Positions 9,859 through 17,828 of a DNA stretch of 36,461 nt are shown here, piece by piece (position 1 is the stretch's first letter; the number at the start of each line of letters is the position of its first letter). The stretch lies in assembly GCA_029932585.1 (NCBI GenBank), contig JAOZPU010000006.1, positions 1 to 36,461 on the forward strand, in the 5' to 3' direction. Both the position numbers and the translations under genes were made by a program. The notes under the pieces are model-generated. The model saw only the letters and a program-made list of their open reading frames with translations, did not search any database and had not been told where the DNA came from. The stretch comes from Spirochaetia bacterium. Its GTDB lineage: Bacteria > Spirochaetota > Spirochaetia > B11-G9.

Positions 9859-9868
9859 AGGTCGGGAT

Positions 9869-9898
9869 AAATTAGCATGTAAAAAGATGTAATGTCAA
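9869..9898 (-). promoter_or_regulatory. Sigma70-like promoter of the rpsF operon
   Basis: Minus strand TTGACA (9898-9893), 18-nt spacer, TAATTT (9874-9869). Confidence 0.65.
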
Positions 9899-9966
9899 GG
9901 GAGACTGATACTCGAAAGTGAAACATATCCCTGTTAACTGTATTAAGTTTCTACTTACTTTTTTTG

Positions 9967-10006
9967 AAAAAAAAGGACTGTTCCATTGAGGACAGTCCAT
10001 TTTTTA
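9967..10006 (-). terminator. Rho-independent, potentially bidirectional terminator
   Basis: Perfect 7-bp stem GGACTGT/ACAGTCC (9975-9981 / 9992-9998) flanked by an A-run on one side and a T-run on the other; lies just downstream of the 56-aa ORF. Confidence 0.8.
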
Positions 10007-10024
10007 TTCCTGTAAATATATTAT

Positions 10025-10195
10025 TTACATAAGATCTTTAGGTTTTCGGGCAGTGTTACCGCTTTTTTCACAAACAGCTACATGCTTCAACTTTCCATCT
10101 TTAAAAACAGTCTTCATCTTTATATTACCACCCCATTTGCTTATAAGGGTATGAGCACCTTCACGACGGGCATTTTTTGATACTGGTCCAGCCAT
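10025..10195 (-). CDS. Small highly basic protein (56 aa), unassigned; ribosomal-protein-like composition
   Basis: Not in the supplied ORF track. MAGPVSKNARREGAHTLISKWGGNIKMKTVFKDGKLKHVAVCEKSGNTARKPKDLM*; preceded by a strong SD (CAGGAGGAAGTTATG). Confidence 0.8.
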   Translation of the reverse strand: MAGPVSKNARREGAHTLISKWGGNIKMKTVFKDGKLKHVAVCEKSGNTARKPKDLM

Positions 10196-10279
10196 AACTT
10201 CCTCCTGATTATGAGTTTTTTGTAATGAATTAAATAGAAATGAACATCACAAAAAAACCCGATATCTATAACAGAGGCT

Positions 10280-10308
10280 ATACTAGTGAAATTTACAGAT
10301 TTTATCAA
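10280..10308 (-). promoter_or_regulatory. Candidate sigma70 promoter for the 56-aa protein gene
   Basis: Minus strand TTGATA (10308-10303), 17-nt spacer, TAGTAT (10285-10280). Confidence 0.45.
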
Positions 10309-10359
10309 GTACTATACATATTCACTTGAACTTATTTCCACAATTATTTAATCTGAACT

Positions 10360-10662
10360 ATGAATTTTTCTAAAAATATACTTAATATTATACGATTTAT
10401 TTTTATTTTACCTATAATTGTATATCAAAAACTTATATCGCCATTATTGCCAGGATCATGTATTTACTATCCAACATGTTCTCATTATTCAAAAAGCTCA
10501 ATTATGGATCATGGCATATTAAAAGGTCTGCTACTTTCAATTTCAAGAATACTACGCTGTACTGGAAGTTTATTTACAGGGGGAGAAGATCCGGTTCCAA
10601 AAGATTTTTCTTTCAAATATATCTCCAGAAGTTACAAAAACTTCTGGAAATATAAAAAATAG
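10360..10662 (+). CDS. yidD: Membrane protein insertion efficiency factor YidD
   Basis: LISPLLPGSCIYYPTCSHYSKSSIMDHGILKGLLLSISRILRC...GGEDPVP. Confidence 0.93.
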   Translation: MNFSKNILNIIRFIFILPIIVYQKLISPLLPGSCIYYPTCSHYSKSSIMDHGILKGLLLSISRILRCTGSLFTGGEDPVPKDFSFKYISRSYKNFWKYKK

Positions 10663-11151
10663 TTACTGATTCATTTCACGAGCTGCATCAAAGCCAGCCT
10701 TATAACCTTCTTTAAAGGCTTCACTAAATGCTTCTCTGTATCCTTCGCTATAACCATCATTGTATCCGGTATCATAATCACCATCAGAATATTCATCATC
10801 ACCATATTCGTCATCATAATCATCAAAAGTAAACTCAATAGATCTGCTGTTTGGATCTGAAAGATCAATTTCGAACCTGGAGTATTCATCACCATCTGAA
10901 TCTACAGCCATGGCATCAAAAATCAGATCCGCATCTTCATAATCCGGTATAGAAATAGTAACAGTATCACCATCACCTACAGTCTGACCATTTAGAAGAT
11001 CATCGTACCAGTCATCATGACTGGTTGGCGAAACATACAACTCAGAAATCTCATAACCGGTACTATTAATAAAAAGAACGCCATTAAGAGCCTGCCCAAA
11101 AATTACAACACTTAACAATAAAAATAATAAAACAAATAATCTCCCTTTCAC
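10663..11151 (-). CDS. Secreted acidic protein with C-terminal (G/A)(Y/F)xx tetrapeptide repeat
   Basis: Signal peptide MKGRLFVLLFLLLSVVIFGQA; Asp-rich linker; GYNDGYSEGYREAFSEAFKEGYKAGFDAA. Confidence 0.6.
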   Translation of the reverse strand: MKGRLFVLLFLLLSVVIFGQALNGVLFINSTGYEISELYVSPTSHDDWYDDLLNGQTVGDGDTVTISIPDYEDADLIFDAMAVDSDGDEYSRFEIDLSDPNSRSIEFTFDDYDDEYGDDEYSDGDYDTGYNDGYSEGYREAFSEAFKEGYKAGFDAAREMNQ

Positions 11152-11171
11152 AATATTACTCCCTTATATAT

Positions 11172-11789
11172 TTAATTCTGATCACTTATGTTCTGTAAAA
11201 ATGGTATTAATACCTTCAAAGCATTTTGATTAAATCCACCTTCAGGGATTATTAAATCAGCATATCTTTTAGTGGGTTCAATAAATTCGTAATGTCCCGG
11301 CCTAACTACTTCAATATACTGCCTGATTACAGACTCAACGGTTCGCCCTCTTTCTGTAGTATCCCTTTCCAATCTTCGTATAAACCGTATATCATCAGGG
11401 GTATCAACAAATAGTTTCAGATCAATAAGGTCTCTTATTCTTTTGTCAAAGAAAATCATAATACCTTCAAAAATAATTAGTTTCTTTGGTTTAAGTCTAA
11501 TACTTTTATCCATTCTTCGATGATGAACAAAGTCATATTGAGGCATATCCACTTCCTGGAAATTCTTTAGAGCTTCTAATTGTTTAATTAAATAATCATT
11601 ATCAAAGGCATCAGGATGGTCAAAATTGAATGCAGTAATATTTTTATTATTCATATATTCTGCAGATTTATAATAGTTATCCTGGGGAATAAATAAAAAA
11701 TCTGGAATTATCTCTGAAATTTTTCTAACAATTGTTGTTTTACCTGATCCGGAACCACCAGTTATGCCTATTATTTTAACTCCGTGCAA
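11172..11789 (-). CDS. udk: Uridine kinase
   Basis: [52 protein letters not shown]. Confidence 0.95.
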   Translation of the reverse strand: MHGVKIIGITGGSGSGKTTIVRKISEIIPDFLFIPQDNYYKSAEYMNNKNITAFNFDHPDAFDNDYLIKQLEALKNFQEVDMPQYDFVHHRRMDKSIRLKPKKLIIFEGIMIFFDKRIRDLIDLKLFVDTPDDIRFIRRLERDTTERGRTVESVIRQYIEVVRPGHYEFIEPTKRYADLIIPEGGFNQNALKVLIPFLQNISDQN

Positions 11790-11820
11790 ACTAAACTCCT
11801 AATAATAAGTAGGCTCCCTT

Positions 11821-12591
11821 TTAACCCCGGGGAGCTTTATTGATATCAACAGGTTTACCATCTTTGTATACAAAAAAGAAGGCCTTTGCGTTCCTTTCTA
11901 TAGAATTAACTCCCATCAATCCAAGAGCTGTCCCTGGATAGACATGATCACCTACTTTTACCAAAGTTTCTTCATTGCCTCCATAGGCGAATATATGATT
12001 ATCAGGAGATTCTACCATTATCAAGCGACCATACCCTCTATAAGGAGCAACCCAAACAACTTTACCTGTAGAAACTGATACTATCTCATCACCTTTTTTC
12101 CCAAGAATCTCTTCACCCTTAAGTTTCCCAATCATGGAAACTCTTTCTCCGGAATGAGGCCAGAAAAATTCTGTATTTTGCTTATCAGAATCAGTATCAG
12201 ATATGGCATCTGGTTCAGTCTTTTCTGTAATCAAAGACTTTCCCACTGGTAAAAGTAATATTTCGCCAGGTTTTAAAATATGATTTTTATCAATTCCATT
12301 TATTTTACAAAGTTCATTAAAACCTATTCCTGCATTTCTTGATATTCCATAAAGCGTATCACCCTTAACTACAGAATAAGAGGAGGGTATGCGTATTTCC
12401 TGTCCAATTTTCAGACTATTAGCATTGTCTATACTATTATAACCCAACAACAAACTAAGAGAAATATTATATTCTCTTGATATTTTATAAAGGGTATCAC
12501 CTCGCTGAATCTTTACAACGGTCTCACGGCCAAAAAGTATTGAGGTTAACCCTATTAAAAGTATTATAATAATTTTTCTTTTTATTTCCAT
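11821..12591 (-). CDS. Double-LysM protein with degenerate M23/LytM-like domain
   Basis: Two LysM motifs (VKIQRGDTLYKISREYNISLSLLLGYN; SVVKGDTLYGISRNAGIGFNELCKIN) and a C-terminal M23-fold-like region lacking recognisable Zn ligands. Confidence 0.8.
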   Translation of the reverse strand: MEIKRKIIIILLIGLTSILFGRETVVKIQRGDTLYKISREYNISLSLLLGYNSIDNANSLKIGQEIRIPSSYSVVKGDTLYGISRNAGIGFNELCKINGIDKNHILKPGEILLLPVGKSLITEKTEPDAISDTDSDKQNTEFFWPHSGERVSMIGKLKGEEILGKKGDEIVSVSTGKVVWVAPYRGYGRLIMVESPDNHIFAYGGNEETLVKVGDHVYPGTALGLMGVNSIERNAKAFFFVYKDGKPVDINKAPRG

Positions 12592-12781
12592 AATATTGCC
12601 TTTATAATCGGGTGGTGAGTCTATAAACTAAATAGACTAATTTCATGAGAAACAATAATATACAGATCCCTGCCAATATACAATTCCTATAGAACTGATA
12701 ATTCAGTCATATTTTATCATAAGGCCTTGTCATACAACATCTTTGACAGTTTTTTTGATGGCTTTTTGATTCAGTCTTCAA

Positions 12782-12810
12782 TTGACACTTCCATATTCAA
12801 ATGGTATGTT
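12782..12810 (+). promoter_or_regulatory. Sigma70-like promoter of the SurA-like gene
   Basis: TTGACA (12782-12787), 17-nt spacer, TATGTT (12805-12810), upstream of the SD aaggga and the ATG at 12848. Confidence 0.65.
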
Positions 12811-12847
12811 TTCACACAGAATTAAACTGAAATTATAAGGGAACATC

Positions 12848-14380
12848 ATGCTGATAAAAGACAAAAATAAGCAAAAAAAAGATAAAAATATACATCTGAA
12901 AGAACTTAACTCTGTAGATCGAAAAAAAAGAATGCACCCTTTTCTATGGGTCTTTAGTATTACTATTCTTGTTATTATTGTTGTAAGTTTTATAGGAGCT
13001 CCGTTGATACGTGGTCTTGGAGGATCAAGTAATGAATTGATTTTTGGTAAATATGGGAATACAGAAATAACTTATGCTTATGGTACTTATTTTTCCAGAC
13101 AACTGGATATAATGCAAAATCAATATAAGTCAACAGGTTCAGATAACTATGAGTATGAAACGTATCAAATTTGGAAAGGGGCTTTTGACAGAACGGTATT
13201 TCACACTGCTATTCTTCACGATGCAAAAATAAGTGGTTTGAATATATCAGACAGGAGAATTGATAAAGCTTTAACCCAGTATGGACCATATATGGACAAC
13301 GGAAAATTTAGTGCCGCTCTTTATAATGCAACATCAAATGCAGATAAATATGCTAATAGAACAATTTATGATGAGGAACTTATACAGCAGCAATATCTTC
13401 AGGATATAGGCGATCGACTTATACCAGATGCTGAATTAAAGTTTATTAAAGACATGGCAGCAACAGAGCGTAATTTCCGTTACATAGCATTTCCTATTAC
13501 CGAATATCCAATGAATGAAGTTATCACTTATGGAAAAGCCAATAAATCGCTATTTAGAAAAATAGATTTAAGTAGAATATCGTTAAAAGATAATGAGAAA
13601 GAAGCTACTGCAATATTAAATCAAATAATTGAAAATCCTGCAATTTTTGAAGAACTGGCACAAAACTACTCTACCGATTTTTATGCAGACAAAGGTGGGG
13701 ATATGGGTCAGGTTAGTTATTATTCTCTGAGCAGCGATATATCAGATTCAGAAGATATTGATGCTGTTTTTTCCCTCGATAAAGGTAATATCAGCAAACT
13801 TATAAAAACACCTTATGGTTATAGTATCTATAGATCAAACAGTAGCAGTCAAAACTCTGATATGACCAATAAAACAGAACAGGGCATTGTTCTGGATTAT
13901 ATGCTTATAAATGAAAAAGGTATGATAGAAGATTACTTTATTGCACTTGCTGAAGTATTTAGAACTGCAGCAAAGGAAAACGGATTTGCTGAAGCAACTG
14001 CAAGTATGAATATGAACTTCTACCTTACAGATTTTTTCCCCATTAACTATGGAAACAGTTATTTTTTAAAACAAGTGAAAACAGTTGATGAAAGCAAATA
14101 CTTTGATACAGTGGCTACAGACGAAAGGTTTTTAACATCACTATTTTCTATTAATGGCAATGAATTAACTAAACCTGCAATAGTTGGAAATGCAATTCTG
14201 GTTGCACAGATGATAAGTGAAAAAAAGAATACTCAGGAAGATCTGGCATATCTTGATTCATTTTATCCATACCTTCTAAAGCAAATTCAACAGATTGAAC
14301 TTAGTTCAACTTTTACCAAATCTGATCTTTTTGTAAATAATTTCATAAGTGTTTTTAGTACTAAAATACTAAAGAACTAA
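12848..14380 (+). CDS. Membrane-anchored SurA/PpiD-like peptidyl-prolyl isomerase (PpiC-type)
   Basis: Single N-terminal TM segment; SurA_N-like FGKYGNTEITYAYGTYFSRQL and MDNGKFSAALY; parvulin-like ELAQNYSTDFYADKGGDMGQVSYYSL. Confidence 0.8.
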   Translation: MLIKDKNKQKKDKNIHLKELNSVDRKKRMHPFLWVFSITILVIIVVSFIGAPLIRGLGGSSNELIFGKYGNTEITYAYGTYFSRQLDIMQNQYKSTGSDNYEYETYQIWKGAFDRTVFHTAILHDAKISGLNISDRRIDKALTQYGPYMDNGKFSAALYNATSNADKYANRTIYDEELIQQQYLQDIGDRLIPDAELKFIKDMAATERNFRYIAFPITEYPMNEVITYGKANKSLFRKIDLSRISLKDNEKEATAILNQIIENPAIFEELAQNYSTDFYADKGGDMGQVSYYSLSSDISDSEDIDAVFSLDKGNISKLIKTPYGYSIYRSNSSSQNSDMTNKTEQGIVLDYMLINEKGMIEDYFIALAEVFRTAAKENGFAEATASMNMNFYLTDFFPINYGNSYFLKQVKTVDESKYFDTVATDERFLTSLFSINGNELTKPAIVGNAILVAQMISEKKNTQEDLAYLDSFYPYLLKQIQQIELSSTFTKSDLFVNNFISVFSTKILKN

Positions 14381-14388
14381 TTTTAAAA

Positions 14389-15990
14389 ATGAAAGATTCT
14401 GACCCTCTACTAACTGATACTGGTAGAGGGTTTTCTATTTTATATAAGGGCAGACATCTTTACAGTAATACAGATCCAAAAAAAAATGCAGTAATAAAGG
14501 CTGAACGAGCTATATTACAGGGAGATACTCTATATTTTCTTAGTTCCCCTTTACTTTTCTATGGTATAAAAGAGCTTATTTCTAAATTACCACCAAGTTC
14601 ACATATAATATGTTTTGAACTATCAGAATCATTGCATTCACTCTCAAAAAAATACTTTCAAGATCTCACATTTAACTCACAACTGATCAGCTTCATTGAT
14701 AGTACAGATCCTGCATCTATATTTAATAAAATTAATGATCTAGGTATCTGGAATTTTCGTAGAGTGAAAGCTTTGAATATAACTGGTGGATACTCACTTC
14801 ATTCTTTAGAATATAAAAGTATTTTAATGTCCCTTGATAATAGAATCCAGGAATATTGGAAAAATAGAATTACTCTAATACACATGGGCCCCTTGTGGAT
14901 AAAAAATATATTTATTAATTTATCAAAAAAAAATTATAGTTCTAAATTTTCTCAGTTTCCGGAAATAGAATGCCCTATTCTTGTAACAGGCGCAGGAGAA
15001 TCACTTGAAAACTCGATAGAATTTATAAAAAAACAAAGACATTTCTTTAAAATTTTAGCAGTAGATACCTCTATTTCAGTTCTTCTTGAAAATGGAATAG
15101 AACCTGATTATGTTATAGCCGTAGACGCCCAAATATATAATTTTTTTGATTTTTTAAAAGTTAAAAATAAAAAAATCCCCCTTTTTTTTGATATTACAGG
15201 ATACCCTGGTATTCCTAATATTATGAATGGAAATATTTATCCATTTATTTCAGATTTTACAGATACAAAACTATTCGAGAGATTGGAATCTTACAAACTC
15301 CTACCAACTATATTGCCTGCATTGGGTTCAGTAGGAGTAAGTGCTGTTCACCTTGCACTAAAATTAACAGGAGGAAATGTTTATTATACGGGTCTTGATT
15401 TTTCTTATAAAATTGGCAAATCCCATGCAAATGGCTCACCCAGGAATCTTTCAGAACTGACAATTTCCAATCGCTTAAACCCAATGGAGCAGCCTGATAT
15501 ATATTATGCACGACCATTGATTTATAACAAAGACAAAACAGGATTAAATTGTATTTCAGATCTTGTTCTTAACTCATATGCAGAACTTATGAATACAAGC
15601 TTTCAAAAAAATGAAAGACTGGTTGATATAGGAATATCCGGATTAAATAGTGGCGGTCAATTAATAAATACAAAGGATATTTCTTTTGTAAATAAATGCA
15701 ATAAGGGAAAAAATATAGAGAATACTATAGATACTAATCATAAAACAAATTTTTTTAAATTTTGTAATAATGAAATAACACTCCTAAACAAGCTGTATGA
15801 CACTATTTTTTCATATTTAAGTGGAGATTCAACGAAATCTGACCTTGTCATAAAACTTCTTAAAGAAACAGATTACATCTATATACATTTTCCAGACAAA
15901 TCACCTGAACCAACTCTTGATTCAGGATTTCTTAAACGTATACTTATTTCATGCGGATACTATATAAATATTCTAAAAAAACACACTTAA
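14389..15990 (+). CDS. Motility-associated factor (Maf)/DUF115, 6-hydroxymethylpterin pyrophosphokinase MptE-like protein
   Basis: PILVTGAGESLENSIEFIKKQRHFFKILAVDTSISVLLENGIEPDYVIAVDAQ; PALGSVGVSAVHLALKLTGGNVYYTGLDFSY. Confidence 0.85.
   Translation: MKDSDPLLTDTGRGFSILYKGRHLYSNTDPKKNAVIKAERAILQGDTLYFLSSPLLFYGIKELISKLPPSSHIICFELSESLHSLSKKYFQDLTFNSQLISFIDSTDPASIFNKINDLGIWNFRRVKALNITGGYSLHSLEYKSILMSLDNRIQEYWKNRITLIHMGPLWIKNIFINLSKKNYSSKFSQFPEIECPILVTGAGESLENSIEFIKKQRHFFKILAVDTSISVLLENGIEPDYVIAVDAQIYNFFDFLKVKNKKIPLFFDITGYPGIPNIMNGNIYPFISDFTDTKLFERLESYKLLPTILPALGSVGVSAVHLALKLTGGNVYYTGLDFSYKIGKSHANGSPRNLSELTISNRLNPMEQPDIYYARPLIYNKDKTGLNCISDLVLNSYAELMNTSFQKNERLVDIGISGLNSGGQLINTKDISFVNKCNKGKNIENTIDTNHKTNFFKFCNNEITLLNKLYDTIFSYLSGDSTKSDLVIKLLKETDYIYIHFPDKSPEPTLDSGFLKRILISCGYYINILKKHT
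14402..14440 (+). terminator. Terminator-like hairpin overlapping the first codons of the Maf gene
   Basis: Perfect 9-bp stem ACCCTCTAC/GTAGAGGGT (14402-14410 / 14423-14431), 12-nt loop, followed by TTTCTATTTT. Confidence 0.55.
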
Positions 15991-17789
15991 TCACTCTTTA
16001 AAATTGACAGAAAAGCAGACTGGGGAACCTCTACATTTCCAACCATTTTCATCCTTTTCTTACCAGCTTTCTGCTTTTCAAGGAGTTTTCTTTTTCGTGA
16101 TATATCTCCTCCATAACATTTTGCTGTAACATCTTTTCTCAATGCTGAAATAGTTTCTCTGGAAATAATGGTACTTCCTATTGAACCCTGAATAGGTATT
16201 TTAAACTGCTGTTTTGGTATTTCCTCTCTTAACTTTTTACAGGCATTTCTAGCTCGGTCTACAGCAGAACCTCTAAAAACAAGTTGCGAGAGAGCATCAA
16301 CAATTTGACTATTCACAAGAATATCAAGACGTACCAGATCTGTTTGCTTAAACCCCTGCAGTTCATAATCAAATGAGGCATATCCCCTGCTGATTGATTT
16401 TAATTTATCGTAGAAATCAAATAATACTTCTGCCAGGGGCATTTCATAAATAAGTTCAACTCTTTTTTCATCAAGATATTCCATATGTTGCTGAACTCCC
16501 CTTTTCTGAAGGCAAAGATTAATTATATTGCCAACAAATTCTGCAGGAGTAATGAGTGAAGCCCTAATATAAGGCTCTTCTACAAAATCAATTTTCATAG
16601 GATCAGGATATTCAAGTGGATTATCTATTTTTAACTCTTCACCGTTGTTCAAAGTAATATTATAACGAACTGAAGGAGAAGTAAAAATAATAGAAAGATT
16701 AAATTCCCTTTCCAATCTTTCCTGTACAACTTCAAGATGTAAAAGACCAAGAAAACCACAACGGAAACCAAAACCAAGGGCAACTGAAGAATCTTTCTCA
16801 TAGACCAAAGAAGCATCATTCAATTTAAGTTTTTCTATCCCTGAAAGGAGTTCTGAATAGTCATCTGCATCTATAGGATAAATAGAGGAAAATACTACAG
16901 GTTTTACATCTTTAAAACCTGTAAGAGCAGTGTCACATGGGTTATTATCCTGAGTTACAGTATCGCCAACACGAATATCTGAAATTGTCTTAATTCCGGC
17001 GATAATGTAACCCACTTCGCCAGCTGATAACCCATTATTCTTATTTAAATTAATTTCGAAAATACCAGTTTCTTCTACTTTATATGCTGAATTATTAGAA
17101 AAAAACCTAATTGTATCACCTGCTTTAACGCTGCCGTCAAAGACCCTAATATGGATAATAACGCCCCTGTATGGATCGTAGTGAGAGTCAAATATTAAAG
17201 CTTTAAGAGATTTAGATCGATCCCCTTTAGGAGGTGGTATGTACTCTACAAGAGTTTCAAGAAGATTTTCCACCCCGAGGCCCGTCTTTGCAGAAACGGG
17301 AACAGCAATATCAATATCAAGTCCCAGTTCATGATCAATCTGATGTTTTACAAAATCAATATCTGCACTTGGCAGGTCTATTTTATTTATAACCGGAATT
17401 ATCTCAAGATCATGTTCAATAGCCATATACATGTTGGCAAGAGTTTGAGCTTCTACCCCCTGACTTGCATCAATAAGCAGCAATGCACCCTCACAGGAAG
17501 AAATAGCCCTGGAAACTTCATATGAAAAATCAACATGTCCAGGTGTATCAACAAGATTTAATATAAATTCTTCACCTGCTCTATTTTTATATGGTATGGT
17601 AACAGCCTGGGATTTAATGGTAATACCCCTCTCCTGTTCAATATCCATACTATCAAGAAGTTGATTCTTAAAATTTCTATTATCAATAATCCCAGCCAAC
17701 TCAATGAATCTATCTGCAAGAGTTGACTTCCCATGATCGATATGTGCAATTATACAGAAATTTCTTATTCTGCTCTTATCTATTATCAT
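15987..17789 (-). CDS. lepA: Elongation factor 4 (LepA)
   Basis: RNFCIIAHIDHGKSTLADRFIE; DSMDIEQERGITIKSQAV; LVDTPGHVDFSYEVSR; GFRCGFLGLLHLEV; GGDISRKRKLLEKQKAGKKRMK. Confidence 0.99.
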   Translation of the reverse strand: MIIDKSRIRNFCIIAHIDHGKSTLADRFIELAGIIDNRNFKNQLLDSMDIEQERGITIKSQAVTIPYKNRAGEEFILNLVDTPGHVDFSYEVSRAISSCEGALLLIDASQGVEAQTLANMYMAIEHDLEIIPVINKIDLPSADIDFVKHQIDHELGLDIDIAVPVSAKTGLGVENLLETLVEYIPPPKGDRSKSLKALIFDSHYDPYRGVIIHIRVFDGSVKAGDTIRFFSNNSAYKVEETGIFEINLNKNNGLSAGEVGYIIAGIKTISDIRVGDTVTQDNNPCDTALTGFKDVKPVVFSSIYPIDADDYSELLSGIEKLKLNDASLVYEKDSSVALGFGFRCGFLGLLHLEVVQERLEREFNLSIIFTSPSVRYNITLNNGEELKIDNPLEYPDPMKIDFVEEPYIRASLITPAEFVGNIINLCLQKRGVQQHMEYLDEKRVELIYEMPLAEVLFDFYDKLKSISRGYASFDYELQGFKQTDLVRLDILVNSQIVDALSQLVFRGSAVDRARNACKKLREEIPKQQFKIPIQGSIGSTIISRETISALRKDVTAKCYGGDISRKRKLLEKQKAGKKRMKMVGNVEVPQSAFLSILKSD

Positions 17790-17828
17790 TATTCATTCCT
17801 GCTCTTATTATAAAAGTTGAAGATATTA

